The notes under the pieces were generated by a model. It was given only the letters and a program-made list of their open reading frames with translations, was not told where the DNA came from and made no database searches. Shown here piece after piece: positions 1 to 9,780 of a DNA stretch of 64,000 nucleotides; within the stretch, counting starts at the first letter, position 1, and every line of letters starts with the position of its first letter. The translations under genes were made by a program, and so were the position numbers. The DNA comes from Phyllostachys edulis (lineage: Eukaryota; Streptophyta; Magnoliopsida; Poales; Poaceae): NCBI GenBank assembly GCA_036346405.1, contig CM070546.1:110363684-110427683 (forward strand). Direction: 5' to 3'.

Positions 1-121
1 GGCCTCCGAGAGCACTTCATTGGATCGATCCATCGCCGCCACACCCACACCCATCTTGTGACTTCGGATCGATGTCCGCTATGACCTCGCTTGCACCTTC
101 CGATCCAAATTTGCTCATCCT

Positions 122-2239
122 TGGGTTCTGGACTCGGGTGCCTCTTTTCATGTTACATCGGACAGATCTCAGCTTGTTGCTCGTAGGCCCGTGACTAATG
201 CTGCATATGTTCACATTGCTGATGGTACACCTTGCTCTATTACCCATCAGGGCATTCTCTCTCCATCTCGCTTCTTTGTTCCTGATGTGTCTTTTGTTCC
301 TCAGCTATCTATGAACTTTCTTTCTGTTGGTCAACTTACTGATATGAACTGCTTCATTGGATTTGATGATTCTTCTTGTTTCATTCAGGATCGTTAGAGC
401 AGAAGAGTGGTTGGTTCTGGTCATCGCCGTAGAGGCTCTCCTAGTCTCTATATCTTGAACACCTTACATCTTCCTTCCACCAGTACGTTGAAGGCCTTAG
501 TGTCTTCTACTGTGTCATCATCTCAGTCTCCTATTGGTTCTTCCTTCAGCAAGTGGCATCGTAGACCTGGTCATCTCTGTGGAGCTCGCCTCACCACTCT
601 AGTTCACCAGGGTTTCTTAGGTCATGTCACTGTTGAGTCTAGTTTTTATTGTACTGGTTGTAAGTTGGGGAAACAGCTACAACTTCCATATTCTAGTAGT
701 ACCCTCAGTCTTCTTGTCCTTTTGATTTGGTGCATTCAGATGTATGGGGTTCATCTCCTTTTGCTTCGAAGAGTGGTCATAGTTATTATGTTATATTTGT
801 CGATGATCACTCTCGATATACTTGGATCTATTTTATGAAACATCGCTCTCAGTTAATTTCCATTTATCAGTCTTTTGCTAAGATGGTTCATACACAATTT
901 TCTTCTTCCATTCGTGTTTTTCATTCTGACTCTGGGGAAGAGTATCTTCCATCAACCTTTTGTCAGTTCCTTTCTTCTGAGGGTACTCTTCCTAACTCTC
1001 GTGTCCTGGTGCTCATACTCAGAATGGTGTTGCTGAGCGCAAGCACCGTCACATCATTGAGATTGCTCGTACTCTTCTCATCTCCTCCTTTGTCCCATCT
1101 CACTTCTGGGGAAAGCGGTCTCTATGACAGTCTATCTCATCAACCGTCAGCCCTCTTCCAAGCTTCAGGGCAAGTGTCCTGGTGAGGTCTTGTACAGAGC
1201 ACCTTCTCGCTATGCTCATCTTCGTGTCTTTGGTTGTGTCTGCTATGTCCTTCTAGCACCTCGTGAACGCTCAAAGCTGAGCGCTCAGTCGGTTGAGTGT
1301 CTTCCTGGGTTATAGTCCTGAGCATAAGGGCCATCGTTGCCATGATCCATCAGCACGTCGCATTCGCATTTCTCATGATGTGATCTTTGATGAGGATCGA
1401 TTCTTCTTTTATCATCCTTCTACTTGTACCAGTCCTTCCACAGATTTCACCTCCTTGTGTCTACCTCCCATTCCTTCATCAGACTTACCTAATCCAGCTA
1501 CACTTTCTCTACCAGTTTTTGTTTCACCTCCTAGTGTGTCTCCTCCACTAGCTTCACCAGTTTCTGACACTTCCACTTTTTCCTTTCACTATAGTCGCAG
1601 ACAGAGAATTCCTTCTGATCCTCAGCCCTCCTCTCCTCCACTTGACCCTCCGGCCAGTGCCACTGACTCTGACGATCGTTCTACGGTATGCCCTGTGTGA
1701 TCGTTCTTCTATTTAGGCACCAGAGAGATGGGGTTTTTCTTGTGCAGGTACAATAGCTGAGCTGGGTACCTATCAGGAGGCTGCCAGTATACCTGAGTGG
1801 CAGTTGGCTACGACAGAGGTGCTCACAGCATTAGAGTGTACAGGTACTTGGGATCTTGTTCCGCTACCATCTGGAGCTGTTCCTATAACTTGCAAGTGGG
1901 TGTACAAAGTAGAGAACAAGTCAGTTGGTTCAGTAGAGCGATATAAGACTCGTCTTATTGCAAGAGGTTTTTAGCAGGCTTATGGTCGAAATTATGATGA
2001 GGTTTTTGCTCCAGTTGCTCATATGACCACAATCTGTACTCTCATTGCCGTTGCAACGGTACGCACATGGGTTGAGCTCTTGTCGTTACCACCTCAGAGA
2101 TCATTTGGCTTCGATAGCTCTTGATTGATCTCGGTGTCCATTGTGACAATCCCACACTCTTATGTGCCAATATAAGTGTCATTCAAATTGCTAGTGATCC
2201 AGTTAAGCATGAGCTGACAAAGCACATTGGTGTTGATGC
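122..2239 (+). pseudogene. Copia pol, broken (protease, integrase, RT, start of RNase H)
   Basis: From 122 the frame reads WVLDSGASFHVTS, the aspartic protease site of copia elements, and stays open to a stop at 395-397. A pre-integrase zinc-binding part follows at about 548-700 (WHRRPGHLCG ... CTGCKLGKQ). The integrase core lies at about 727-1190, with HSDVWG and later HSDSGEEY carrying catalytic aspartates. The RT part at about 1830-2060 shows CKWVYKVENK and a stop inside the ARGF motif. The start of the RNase H tail (SDPVKHELTKHIGVDA) abuts the inserted element at 2239. Several frameshifts, for example near 1000 and 1190, exclude a working protein. Confidence 0.88.
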
Positions 2240-2353
2240 TGTTAGATTTGTATTTTCCCCATTGTTAAGGGGTTACCTGCATACATGCCACACCTGTACT
2301 TGTATATATATTGGCCCATTGGTCTCATAATGAATACAAACACTATTCATAAC
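2240..2353 (+). repeat. 5' LTR of the inner copia element
   Basis: The 114-bp LTR begins TGTTAGATTT and ends TTCATAACA, giving TGTTA/TAACA ends. Its last 42 bp recur at 5087-5128 with few changes. An AT-rich stretch near 2300 (tgtatatatattgg) could serve as TATA box. Confidence 0.88.
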
Positions 2354-2354
2354 A

Positions 2355-2366
2355 TGGTATTAGAGC
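2355..2366 (+). other. Primer binding site of the inner copia element
   Basis: TGGTATTAGAGC lies one base after the LTR and matches the usual initiator methionine tRNA primer site TGGTATCAGAGC at 11 of 12 positions. Confidence 0.85.
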
Positions 2367-2399
2367 AAGGTTAGGGTTAGGGTTTTCTCACGTGCTTTT

Positions 2400-3120
2400 C
2401 TCACGTGGCCGACGCTGGCCTCAGCCGTCGGTTGTCGCTCGCCGCCCTCGTTGCCTCTGCTCCTCGCGCTCTTCGTCTGCATTCGGTGCTTCATTGCCGG
2501 TTGCTCGAGCTCGACATCCACGCGCTCGTCTCCACCGCCGCCCGTGGCTTCGTTGACGTCCAACTGCGCGTTGCCATCCACGCGTTTGTTTCCGCCGCCG
2601 CCTACGGCTTTGTCGACGTCCGCCCGCGCGTCGCCATCCACGTGCTCGTCATCGCCGCCTCACCTTCATCGGTCGCCGCCACTATTGCTTCTTCTCCGAG
2701 CCGCCGCCGCCCTCGAGCCCGGGCCGTTGCCTTTCCTCGCCCGTGGCCGCTTGAAGATCGAGCCTTGGACAACCGAGTCGCCGCTGCCGCCCTCGAGCCT
2801 AGGCCGCCGCCTTTCCTTGCCCGTGGTCGGACGCTCGGGGATCGGATCAGGCTGCTTCCATCGACCGTGAGGCCGCCGCTCGTCACCGGGGTGGCTGCTG
2901 CCGCCGCCGCCAGGGGGGAACCCTAGTTCCCCCCATGCGCACTGCTCCCTCGCCCTTGGCTCGTGTGGTTACTTGTGGGCCGAGTGCTGCTTAATTGAGC
3001 CGCCGGCCCATAAGTAAAGTAAAAAAAAATCAACAAAAAAAAACGTCGTTCTAACCGCCGCGCCGTCCAGCGCTGCCTGTTAGATTTCGTTGTCTTGGTC
3101 GCCACGCCGTCCAGCGCCGC
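2400..3120 (+). repeat. GC-rich leader with tandem repeats
   Basis: Between the primer site and gag lies about 700 bp of GC-rich sequence. A 60-bp unit beginning catccacgcg repeats at about 2515, 2575 and 2635 (third copy partial). A second imperfect duplication of about 80 bp, built around gccgccctcgagcc, covers about 2700-2830. Open frames here are side effects of base composition. It is either the element's leader or captured host 5' sequence; nothing in it is recognisable. Confidence 0.6.
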
Positions 3121-3126
3121 CTACCA

Positions 3127-4056
3127 ATGGGTACTGTTTCCGTTCCTCGCTGCCCGGTGATCTTCGATTGTTTCAATTATTGGGACTGGTTTCAACACAT
3201 GCGTGGTCAGCGCTTTTGGGAGTTTCATATCGGCGAGTTGCCTTGCTCGCCTCGCCCTGCTCCAGCTGCTGAGTCTGTGTTCCCGAAGACTACTTCTGAA
3301 GATATTCGTAAGGAGGCATCTGATGCTTTTGAGGATGCTATGGAGACTTTTCAGACTCAGTATGCTGCCTACAAGGCATGGATTGATGAGGATGCCCGTG
3401 CCTCTGCTATTCTGGTTGCTAGTATGGAGGTGCAATTCACTGGGAATGTGGTTGGTTTGGCTTCAACACAGTTGATGTGGACACATCTGCGCAACCGCTA
3501 CGAGCCGATTGGTGATTCCTTGTATCTTTTTGTTGTGCGTCAGGAGCAGTCGTTGCAGCAGGGAGATGCTACTGTGGACGAGTTCTATGCCCAATTGTCC
3601 GCGATATGACGTTAGATTGACTCTTTGGGACCCGATGTTTGCCACACATGTCAGTGCTGTCAGCGTCAGCAGTCTCACATGGAGCTTCGTCGTATCTACG
3701 ATTTCTTGACTCATCTCCGGGCTGAGTATGAGCAGACTCGTGCTCCATTACTAGCACGCCACCCTCGTATGACCTTGTTGGAGGCCCTTGCCGCTGTTCG
3801 TGCTGAGGAGATTCGTCTTCGTATTGCGGGTTTGCTGCCGTCCCCGTCGTTTCCTTCGATTCTGGCAGCTCTTCCAGTTTCTACACCCGCCACGTCGCCA
3901 ACTACTCCTTCACCAGTGGTGCCTTCGCCGATGGCAATTGCTTTGTTGGTAGGGACTCCAGCGCACTTCTCGCAACAAGGATGGACATGTACAGTAGACC
4001 TGCTACAAGAAGAGGAAGGATTTACGTCATGGTGGCCGCCCTCCATATGGAACTGA
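3127..4056 (+). pseudogene. Gag of the inner copia element, broken
   Basis: The frame from 3127 to 3609 encodes 160 residues of copia-type gag. Motifs include YWDWFQHMRGQ near the N terminus, AYKAWIDEDARASAILVASM in the middle and MWTHLRNRYEP later, followed by a helical part (RQEQSLQQGDATVDEFYAQL). A stop at 3607-3609 and a frameshift move the rest (LRRIYDFLTHLRAEYEQTRAPLLARHP) to 3680-3850 in another frame. No intact CCHC knuckle is visible. The start Met at 3127 fits the usual position of copia gag. Confidence 0.82.
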
Positions 4057-4309
4057 TGGTTCCTCCTCTCAGAGGAGCTCTGGTGCTTCTGATTCTTAGG
4101 AGTTTCTCACACTACTGCGTCGCATGGCTACTCTTTCACCGTACGGTTCTGTTGGTTCTGCTGCACAGTCTTCTAGTGAGAGACCACCTTCTACTTTGAC
4201 TCACAGCGTCTCTAGGAGCTTGACTGGCTTCATCTTCCTTTCGCTGCCCCTGCCAGTCTTGTCGCCTCCACCGTCGCCGCCGCTTTTGCTGCATCCTCCA
4301 CTGCGTCTT

Positions 4310-5086
4310 TTGCTCAGTGGCATCATCGTTTGGGACATCTTTGTGGGTCGTGTCTACTTTACTTCGTCGTGGTCTTTTAGGGTCTATCTGGTGATGTTTC
4401 TCTAAATTGTCAGGGTTGTAAGCTTGGTAAACAGTTTCAAATTCCTTATCCTTCCAGCGATTCAGTGTCACAGCGTCCTTTTGATCTTGTTCATTCTGAT
4501 GTATGCGGTCTGGCTCCTTTCGATTTGAAAGGAGGTCATCGATATTATATAATTTTTATCGGTGATTTTTCTCGCCACACATGGATATACTTTATGTCAT
4601 CTCGTAGTGAGGTTTTATCCATCTATAAGGCTTTTGCCACCATGATCCGTACTCAGTTTGATTCTCCTATTCGTGTCTTTCGTGCTGACTCTGTTGGGGA
4701 ATACTTGTCAGGAGCCCTTCGTGGTTTTCTTCTTTGGCGATGCACTCTCTCACGCTTTTCTTGTCACGGTGCTCATACCTGAATGGTGTGGTGAGCGGAA
4801 ATATCGTCATCTTCTTGAGGCGACTGTGCTCTTATGCTTATACGCTATCCCACCACACTACGGGTTTAATTTGTTTCTCGCCACTTTCTGATTAATATTC
4901 AACCTTCTTCTGCTCTTTAGGGTGGGATCCCAGTTGAGCGTCTCTGTGGCAAGACTCCTGACTATTCTAGCCTTCGCCTCATTGGGTGTGTGCGCTATGT
5001 TCTTCTTGCCCCTCGTGAGCGCACCAAGTTGATCGCTGTCGACTGCGTTTTTCTGGGCTATAGCGCTGATCATAAGGGATATCGTC
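4310..5086 (+). pseudogene. Pre-integrase and integrase of the inner copia element, truncated
   Basis: A zinc-binding pre-integrase segment starts near 4314 (QWHHRLGHLCG in fragments) and ends with CKLGKQFQIPYPSS near 4460. The integrase core at 4465-4782 reads FDLVHSDVCGLAPF and FRADSVGEYLSG, giving two catalytic Asp positions and the following Glu, although the usual S-G-E is S-V-G-E. Frameshifts follow after 4780. The C-terminal piece VFLGYSADHKGYR ends at about 5085, where the deletion joins it to the LTR. Confidence 0.82.
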
Positions 5087-5128
5087 GGCCCATTGGCCTC
5101 ATAATGAATACAAGCTCTATTCATAACA
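5087..5128 (+). repeat. Remnant of the inner copia 3' LTR (42 bp)
   Basis: Matches the last 42 bp of the 5' LTR (2312-2353), ends TTCATAACA and is followed by the second TSD copy GATGC. The first 72 bp of this LTR are lost with the upstream pol. Confidence 0.9.
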
Positions 5129-5133
5129 GATGC

Positions 5134-5306
5134 ATCCTTCACATGATCTCATTGTTAGAGGTCAACCATCGCCCTCAAGTATGTTCCCTCAGAGCTTCAA
5201 GTTACAGATTTCTTTACTAAAGCTCAGACTCAAGAACAGTATCAGCTTCATCTACTCAAACTCAGTACATCAGATCCTTCTGATCCACTTTGAATTTGAA
5301 AGGGGG
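5134..5306 (+). pseudogene. Outer copia RNase H tail and polypurine tract
   Basis: After the TSD the RNase H tail resumes, with the copia C-terminal pattern YVPSELQVTDFFTKAQTQEQ at about 5180-5240 and in-frame stops at 5147 and 5156. The polypurine tract at about 5295-5306 (gaaaggggg) immediately precedes the 3' LTR. Confidence 0.88.
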
Positions 5307-5467
5307 TGTTAAGAGTGTTGTACATTCTCTCTCTCTCTCTTTCTCTTGGCCCATGTAGCCCATGAGGCGCATGTAACAATGTCTATATATACCCTCCCAA
5401 TTAATGAATAAGTTGCACAGTTGTGAATAGCAAAACTACTCTCCAATTTTTCTAAGACATTCTAACA
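5307..5467 (+). repeat. 3' LTR of the outer copia element
   Basis: The 161-bp LTR begins TGTTAAGAGTG directly after the polypurine tract and ends ACATTCTAACA. A CT microsatellite follows its start and a TATA-like tctatatatacc lies near 5380. The partner LTR and the second TSD copy are outside the window. Confidence 0.85.
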
Positions 5468-5804
5468 TTAATATGCTGATTTGTAGATTTTAAGTAAATT
5501 TGTCAATAATATGTTTTATTATCATGCTGTAACAATAATGTTTTGGTGTTACATATGCTGTCATAATATTTTGTACTACCTGTACTGAAATACCACACCC
5601 AGTATCCCAAAGTAAGCTAATTTTTGGATCCCAAAACAAATCCATGGTTGTACACTCATAAGAGTAATTGGCTTTGTATATATACTCTACTATTCTTGAA
5701 GTGGTACTCTGCGGCAGCTCTATGTTTTTTATGTTTAGACATAAACTTCTGTTGCAATTTATTTTTCTAAATGGGCCATTTTATTATTTTATGTTATATT
5801 GCAG
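5468..5804 (+). other. ABCD2 intron sequence upstream of the first visible exon
   Basis: AT-rich sequence without open frames, ending in a pyrimidine/T-rich stretch and the acceptor ttgcag at 5799-5804. I see no further element in it. Confidence 0.75.
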
Positions 5805-8589
5805 GAATTGCTGTTAGCATCTCGGAATCTGGAGTTTTTCACAAATGGTTACCGGTATTTAATTCAGATCCTGCCAGCTGCAGTTGTTGCTCCAATGTAC
5901 TTCTCAGGAAAAATCGAGTTTGGAGTAATAAACCAATCAGTGTCTGCTTTCAACCACATCCTTAGTGATTTCTCTCTCATTGTTTTCCAATTTCAGTCAA
6001 TCAGTGCGTTCTCAGCAGTTATTGATCGTCTAGGTGACCCCCCCCCCCTGCGCGGCCCCCGCAGCTCTCTCTAATATAATCTGAATATCTGATTAACCTA
6101 ACTGAACTGTAAACTTCTTCATTATAGGTGAATTCGATGATCTATTGGATGGAAATGAATCTTCTCTATCATCTCGACGTGATAGCATTGATGGGATCAA
6201 CATTATTTTCAAGAGTGGTCCTTCTGTTCTTAGTTCCAATGGATCATTAAGGCAACCTGATCCATCCATCGTTCTAGAGATTCATAATTTGGCACTGTTA
6301 ACACCCAGGAGCAGAAACGTTCTTATCACTGACCTCACTATGGAACTAAAATACAAGGATCACCTACTGGTATTTGGTTTCTTAAACTAGCTGTATAATT
6401 GGCAAAATAAATGTTACTGCTGTCACCTGCCAGATTATATGCTATTTTTCACTTTTAGGTGATGGGACCCAGTGGAAGTGGGAAGACCTCATTGTTACGT
6501 GCTTTGGCTGGCCTTTGGACTAGTGGTACTGGCGACATCATATATCATGTGACAGGTTCTGTGCAGATTCAGACATCAAATTTATGTTCTGATGAGCCAT
6601 CCAACACAAAGTCAGAGGGTGAAGAACTACTAAAAAGTTCCAAGCAGAGAAGGGATAATGGCATATTCTTTGTCCCACAAAGACCGTATATGGTCTTGGG
6701 AACCCTTCGTCAGCAATTGCTCTATCCTACATGGACTGAAGATGTTCACCATTCACCAAATAATAATGCGGAGAATACAGGTAATTGTTGTTATGTTGCA
6801 TGGGGAGGTATCTAGTCAAACTACCCTCTCAGTGCAAATCACATTGATTTGGACATTGAATCAAGATGAAAAATTTGTATGAAATGTACAACGGTAGTCC
6901 TAAAAGTACTACACCACCACATAAATTTTCAAGTTCAAATTCAATTTATGTTAGGAGAAATATCTTTGTAAATAAAAAATATAAAAAAATGGGAAATATT
7001 ATTTGTATCATCATATTGATCTTCTTTCTATTGTTTCTCCCAACATGAATTGATTTTTAGCCTAAAACTTTGAAGGTAGAAACACTAGAACCAGTGTATT
7101 TCGGTTTAAATTTTAAAGTTCAAATAGCCTTGATAACCTATAGCTTTGCTGTTTGCCGAAATGACCACTTGGTGCAGTGGTAAGGGTCTAAGGGATAGTG
7201 GTGGTGTCAAGGACTAACACCATGCGGTAGTATGAATTTTAAGACAATGTAGAATCATCTCGCCCAAGTCCCAACAGAAGTAAAGTAAAACATAAAAGAT
7301 TGTAGTAGCATGAATCACTTCATTGCTGCTTCTATTCTTCTTCTTCTGATCCTTGTGGCTGCATCATTCTGTTCCTAATAGTGGTGCATGATTAGTTGAG
7401 TAATATAATTGTTTGAATTTTGTTGTTGGATGTGGGACAAAGCAATGGAAATCTGTTGTCATATGTTGGAAAATTCAGAAACTCTGCCACCAAGTAATTT
7501 GCTTAAGTACTTCTTGCAGCAAGTTCCCGAAATACGCATGCATAACTATCCTAAAGTTGCACCATTTTTTATGAATGCCAGATCCTCTTCCCTTTCTATC
7601 CGAAGTCTCCACATCAGATGGGGTTGGTGCCAAGCCTGAGATGCCCTCAACTGATGAACTGATCAGAGTGCTTGAGGTTGTTAAGCTGGGCTATATATTG
7701 CCTCGTTTCAATGGCTTGGACTCCATGCATGATTGGGCCAGTGTTCTTTCTCTAGGGGAGCAGCAGCGCCTTGCATTTGCTCGGCTGTTACTTGCAAAAC
7801 CAACTTTGGTCCTACTGGACGAGTCCACAAGTGCACTAGATGATACAAATGAGGTAATGATCCCTATCCCGCGGCTATAATACTTGTCCTACTTTTATTA
7901 GCTGCTTCCGAGTTCCGACCATGAATTATGGAATACTGCTAAGCCTGGACTCATCACCCACTGAATTGCATTAATATTTTTGAGCTCTTTTACGGTACAC
8001 TCAATTTAATATGGGCCGTCCATTCTCTTTGATCCAATGGTTCAGATTAGTTATAATTTAGTTATACTACACTTGGTAGTATTAGTAGAATCCTGAGGGG
8101 TATAATTGTAATTGCCCATGTGGGGATCACATGTCACGAGTAATATTTTTAACTTTAGTTGGAAAAGTCCATAATACCTTCACAAAAAATTATAAATACA
8201 AAGAAAAATCTATTATACCCTTAACAAATAAATGATCAGATTTGATTTATATTACCACCATATTTGTACCCTGTTACAGAGAAAAGAACAGAAGAGGTTG
8301 ATGGTCTGCAACCTCCTTTCTTATGTATGCAGAAATAATGTAGTGACCTACACCTACCTCGATAACACTTTTGATGGTTTCGCTTGTGCCACAGACTCAT
8401 CTTTACAGGCAGATTGAAGCTGCAGGGATTACTTACGTAAGCATTGGTCACCGCAAAACGCTTCACAAGTTCCACAACAAGGTTTTGTACATTTCAAAGA
8501 CTGATTCGACGGCTAGCAACCTACGTAATTGGGAGCTAAAGTCCACAGACCAGATATCAATTGAAGAGTCATCCCCATTCGCTTCGTAA
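5805..8589 (+). CDS. ABCD2: ABC transporter D family member 2-like (plastid type), last five exons
   Basis: Five exons join in frame: 5805-6033, 6128-6369, 6459-6780, 7582-7853 and 8395-8589 (stop TAA), giving 419 residues. All introns have GT/AG ends. Exon 1 holds the end of the membrane domain (SRNLEFFTNGYRYLIQILPA, then SAFNHILSDFS). Exon 3 starts the nucleotide-binding domain with Walker A GPSGSGKT and continues to FFVPQRPYMVLGTLRQQLLYP (Q-loop region). Exon 4 has the ABC signature LSLGEQQ, Walker B LVLLDE and D-loop SALD. Exon 5 has the H-loop SIGHR. Plant ABCD2 proteins are half-size transporters related to peroxisomal fatty-acyl carriers and are predicted to be plastidial; the substrate is not evident here. 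Upstream exons lie outside the window, beyond an intron of at least 5.8 kb that holds two nested copia elements. All ATPase motifs are present and no stop was found, so the gene is probably functional. Confidence 0.93.
6781..7581 (+). other. ABCD2 intron of 801 bp
   Basis: Lies between the exons encoding the Q-loop part and the ABC signature. It is AT-rich and non-coding. At about 7160-7235 the text tggtgcagtggtaagg resembles a Pol III A box of a tRNA-derived SINE, but no clear B box or tail was found, so I do not call a SINE. Confidence 0.7.
7854..8394 (+). other. ABCD2 last intron of 541 bp
   Basis: Starts gtaatgatcc and ends gtgccacag. Its middle (about 8020-8230) is very AT-rich and could hold an old MITE, but I could not find matching ends. 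Confidence 0.75.
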
Positions 8590-8942
8590 GAACTTCAGCA
8601 TTTGAGCCACATTTGCCCCGTGCTCAATTTTCCCCCTCATTTGACCCATATGGGAAATATCGACGCCCTGCCAAGGATCCCACGTGCACGTGTTCATCGT
8701 TATTAACTGAAGGTGGACTGTTCGAGGGGTTACTCTTTCAGTTGGATCACGATTTGCGAGAGTGCTACTAACCAACCTGAGATGCAGTACAGATTTTGGC
8801 ACCTGAAGGATAGATCTCCTTTTCGTGTATGTTCATACTTAAAGAGCTCAGAGTGAACAATATCAGATGTATATATACGGATGATAGTGCTTGTGCTGTC
8901 ACCAACTTCTTTTTCTTAACCTATCTGAATTTTCTTTAGCAA
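8590..8942 (+). other. ABCD2 3' untranslated region, cut by an LTR element
   Basis: Follows the ABCD2 stop codon and holds no open frame. The sequence stops at 8942, where the retroelement inserted. The original continuation is probably at 12531, since the 5 bases before 8943 (agcaa) and after 12525 (aacaa) match at 4 of 5 positions. No clear polyadenylation signal could be fixed. Confidence 0.6.
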
Positions 8943-9055
8943 TATCATGTACCCAGGTCCGTGACATATGGGGCCAGTAGGAGTATATGCGAGTGTGTGT
9001 TACATAGTCCTAGTTCATACACTATAGGGCTCATGTGTCCGTGTAACACAACTGC
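8943..9055 (-). repeat. Inverted partial LTR copy joined to the 3' LTR
   Basis: About 110 bp starting tatcatgtacccagg matches, on the plus strand, the first 110 bp of the element's LTR, which otherwise runs on the minus strand. With 9245-9359 it forms an inverted repeat spaced by about 190 bp. Confidence 0.82.
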
Positions 9056-9359
9056 AGTTACAACCTGATCGCCAGCGAGTAGCCGGGAGACCGAAATCAT
9101 ACAAATCAGTAGCAAACGAAACAAGTAATTGGAGGATTTGGGGAAGAAAATGCAGAACGGGATGAAGAACCAGAGAACAAGATGGGGAATCAGATTTCTA
9201 TTTTATTTGGTTGATGCTTTCAGTTGCGTACAGGAGCCAACATTTAACTCTAGTTGTGTTACACTGACACATAGTGTATGAACTAGGACTATGTAACACA
9301 CACACACACTCACAAATATTCCTACTGGCCCCATATGTCATGGGCCTGGGTACATGACA
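9056..9359 (-). repeat. 3' LTR of the non-autonomous element
   Basis: Closely similar to 12214-12525 throughout (for example cgccagcgagtagccggga in both). On the minus strand it begins TGTCATGTACCC. Its outer end, gcagttacaacc, is altered relative to tgttacaaccc of the other LTR. Confidence 0.85.
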
Positions 9360-9780
9360 TTTTCCCCTCCTCGAAATTCAGCTTGTCCTCAAACTGAAAC
9401 CTGCAACTACTCCATTGCAATTGGCACCGGCACAAAATCAGCAATGAGGAACTCTCCAATAGCTCATGCCGCTGGTGACATTTCAAAGAGGTGGACAGCT
9501 TGTACCTAGACCTCCGGCTGCCCTCAAATATATGCTCTGAACTTAAACTATAGAACTTCTCAAAGCTATACTCTCTGAACTCTGAATGTGAGTCATCATA
9601 TTTCTCATCCAGTAGGAGAAGTACAGAAAGGAAGCTCCCCACAACAATGTTAGTGCCTACTAACCAAACCATAATTTATATATCTCGACATCTTTTAGCA
9701 ACCGATAAACCCACCATCCTTAGAATGTTACTTGTTAAAATAATGAAGCACAATCTGTTAAGCTCAAGGAACTTTAACCA

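Larger units (their letters stand above)
2240..5128 (+). mobile_element. Inner Ty1/copia element nested in the outer copia, internally deleted
   Basis: The insertion is bounded by the 5-bp target site duplication GATGC at 2235-2239 and 5129-5133. Order: 5' LTR, initiator-Met-tRNA type primer site, GC-rich leader, gag, pre-integrase, integrase. RT, RNase H and most of the 3' LTR are missing: integrase sequence runs straight into the last 42 bp of the LTR at about 5086/5087. It could move only with proteins supplied in trans, and it lacks a complete 3' LTR. Confidence 0.92.
1..5467 (+). mobile_element. Outer Ty1/copia retrotransposon, 5' end outside the window
   Basis: The element runs from before base 1 to 5467 and is split by the copia insertion at 2240-5128. 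Domain order is copia-like: protease, pre-integrase, integrase, reverse transcriptase, RNase H, then a polypurine tract and a 3' LTR. The reading frame of the RNase H end stops at 2239 and resumes at 5129-5134, which proves the nesting. The element lies in an intron of the ABCD2-like gene, whose next exon starts at 5805, on the same strand. Stops and frameshifts make it a relic. Its 5' LTR and gag are not in view. Confidence 0.9.

Noticed and set aside
2405..2926. 173-codon Ala/Arg-rich frame in the inner copia leader
   Set aside because: GC-rich tandem repeats leave several frames open at once; no known motif and wrong place for gag.
7150..7240. Possible tRNA-derived SINE or tRNA gene in the ABCD2 intron
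   Set aside because: Only an A-box-like text; no B box, no cloverleaf and no target duplication seen.
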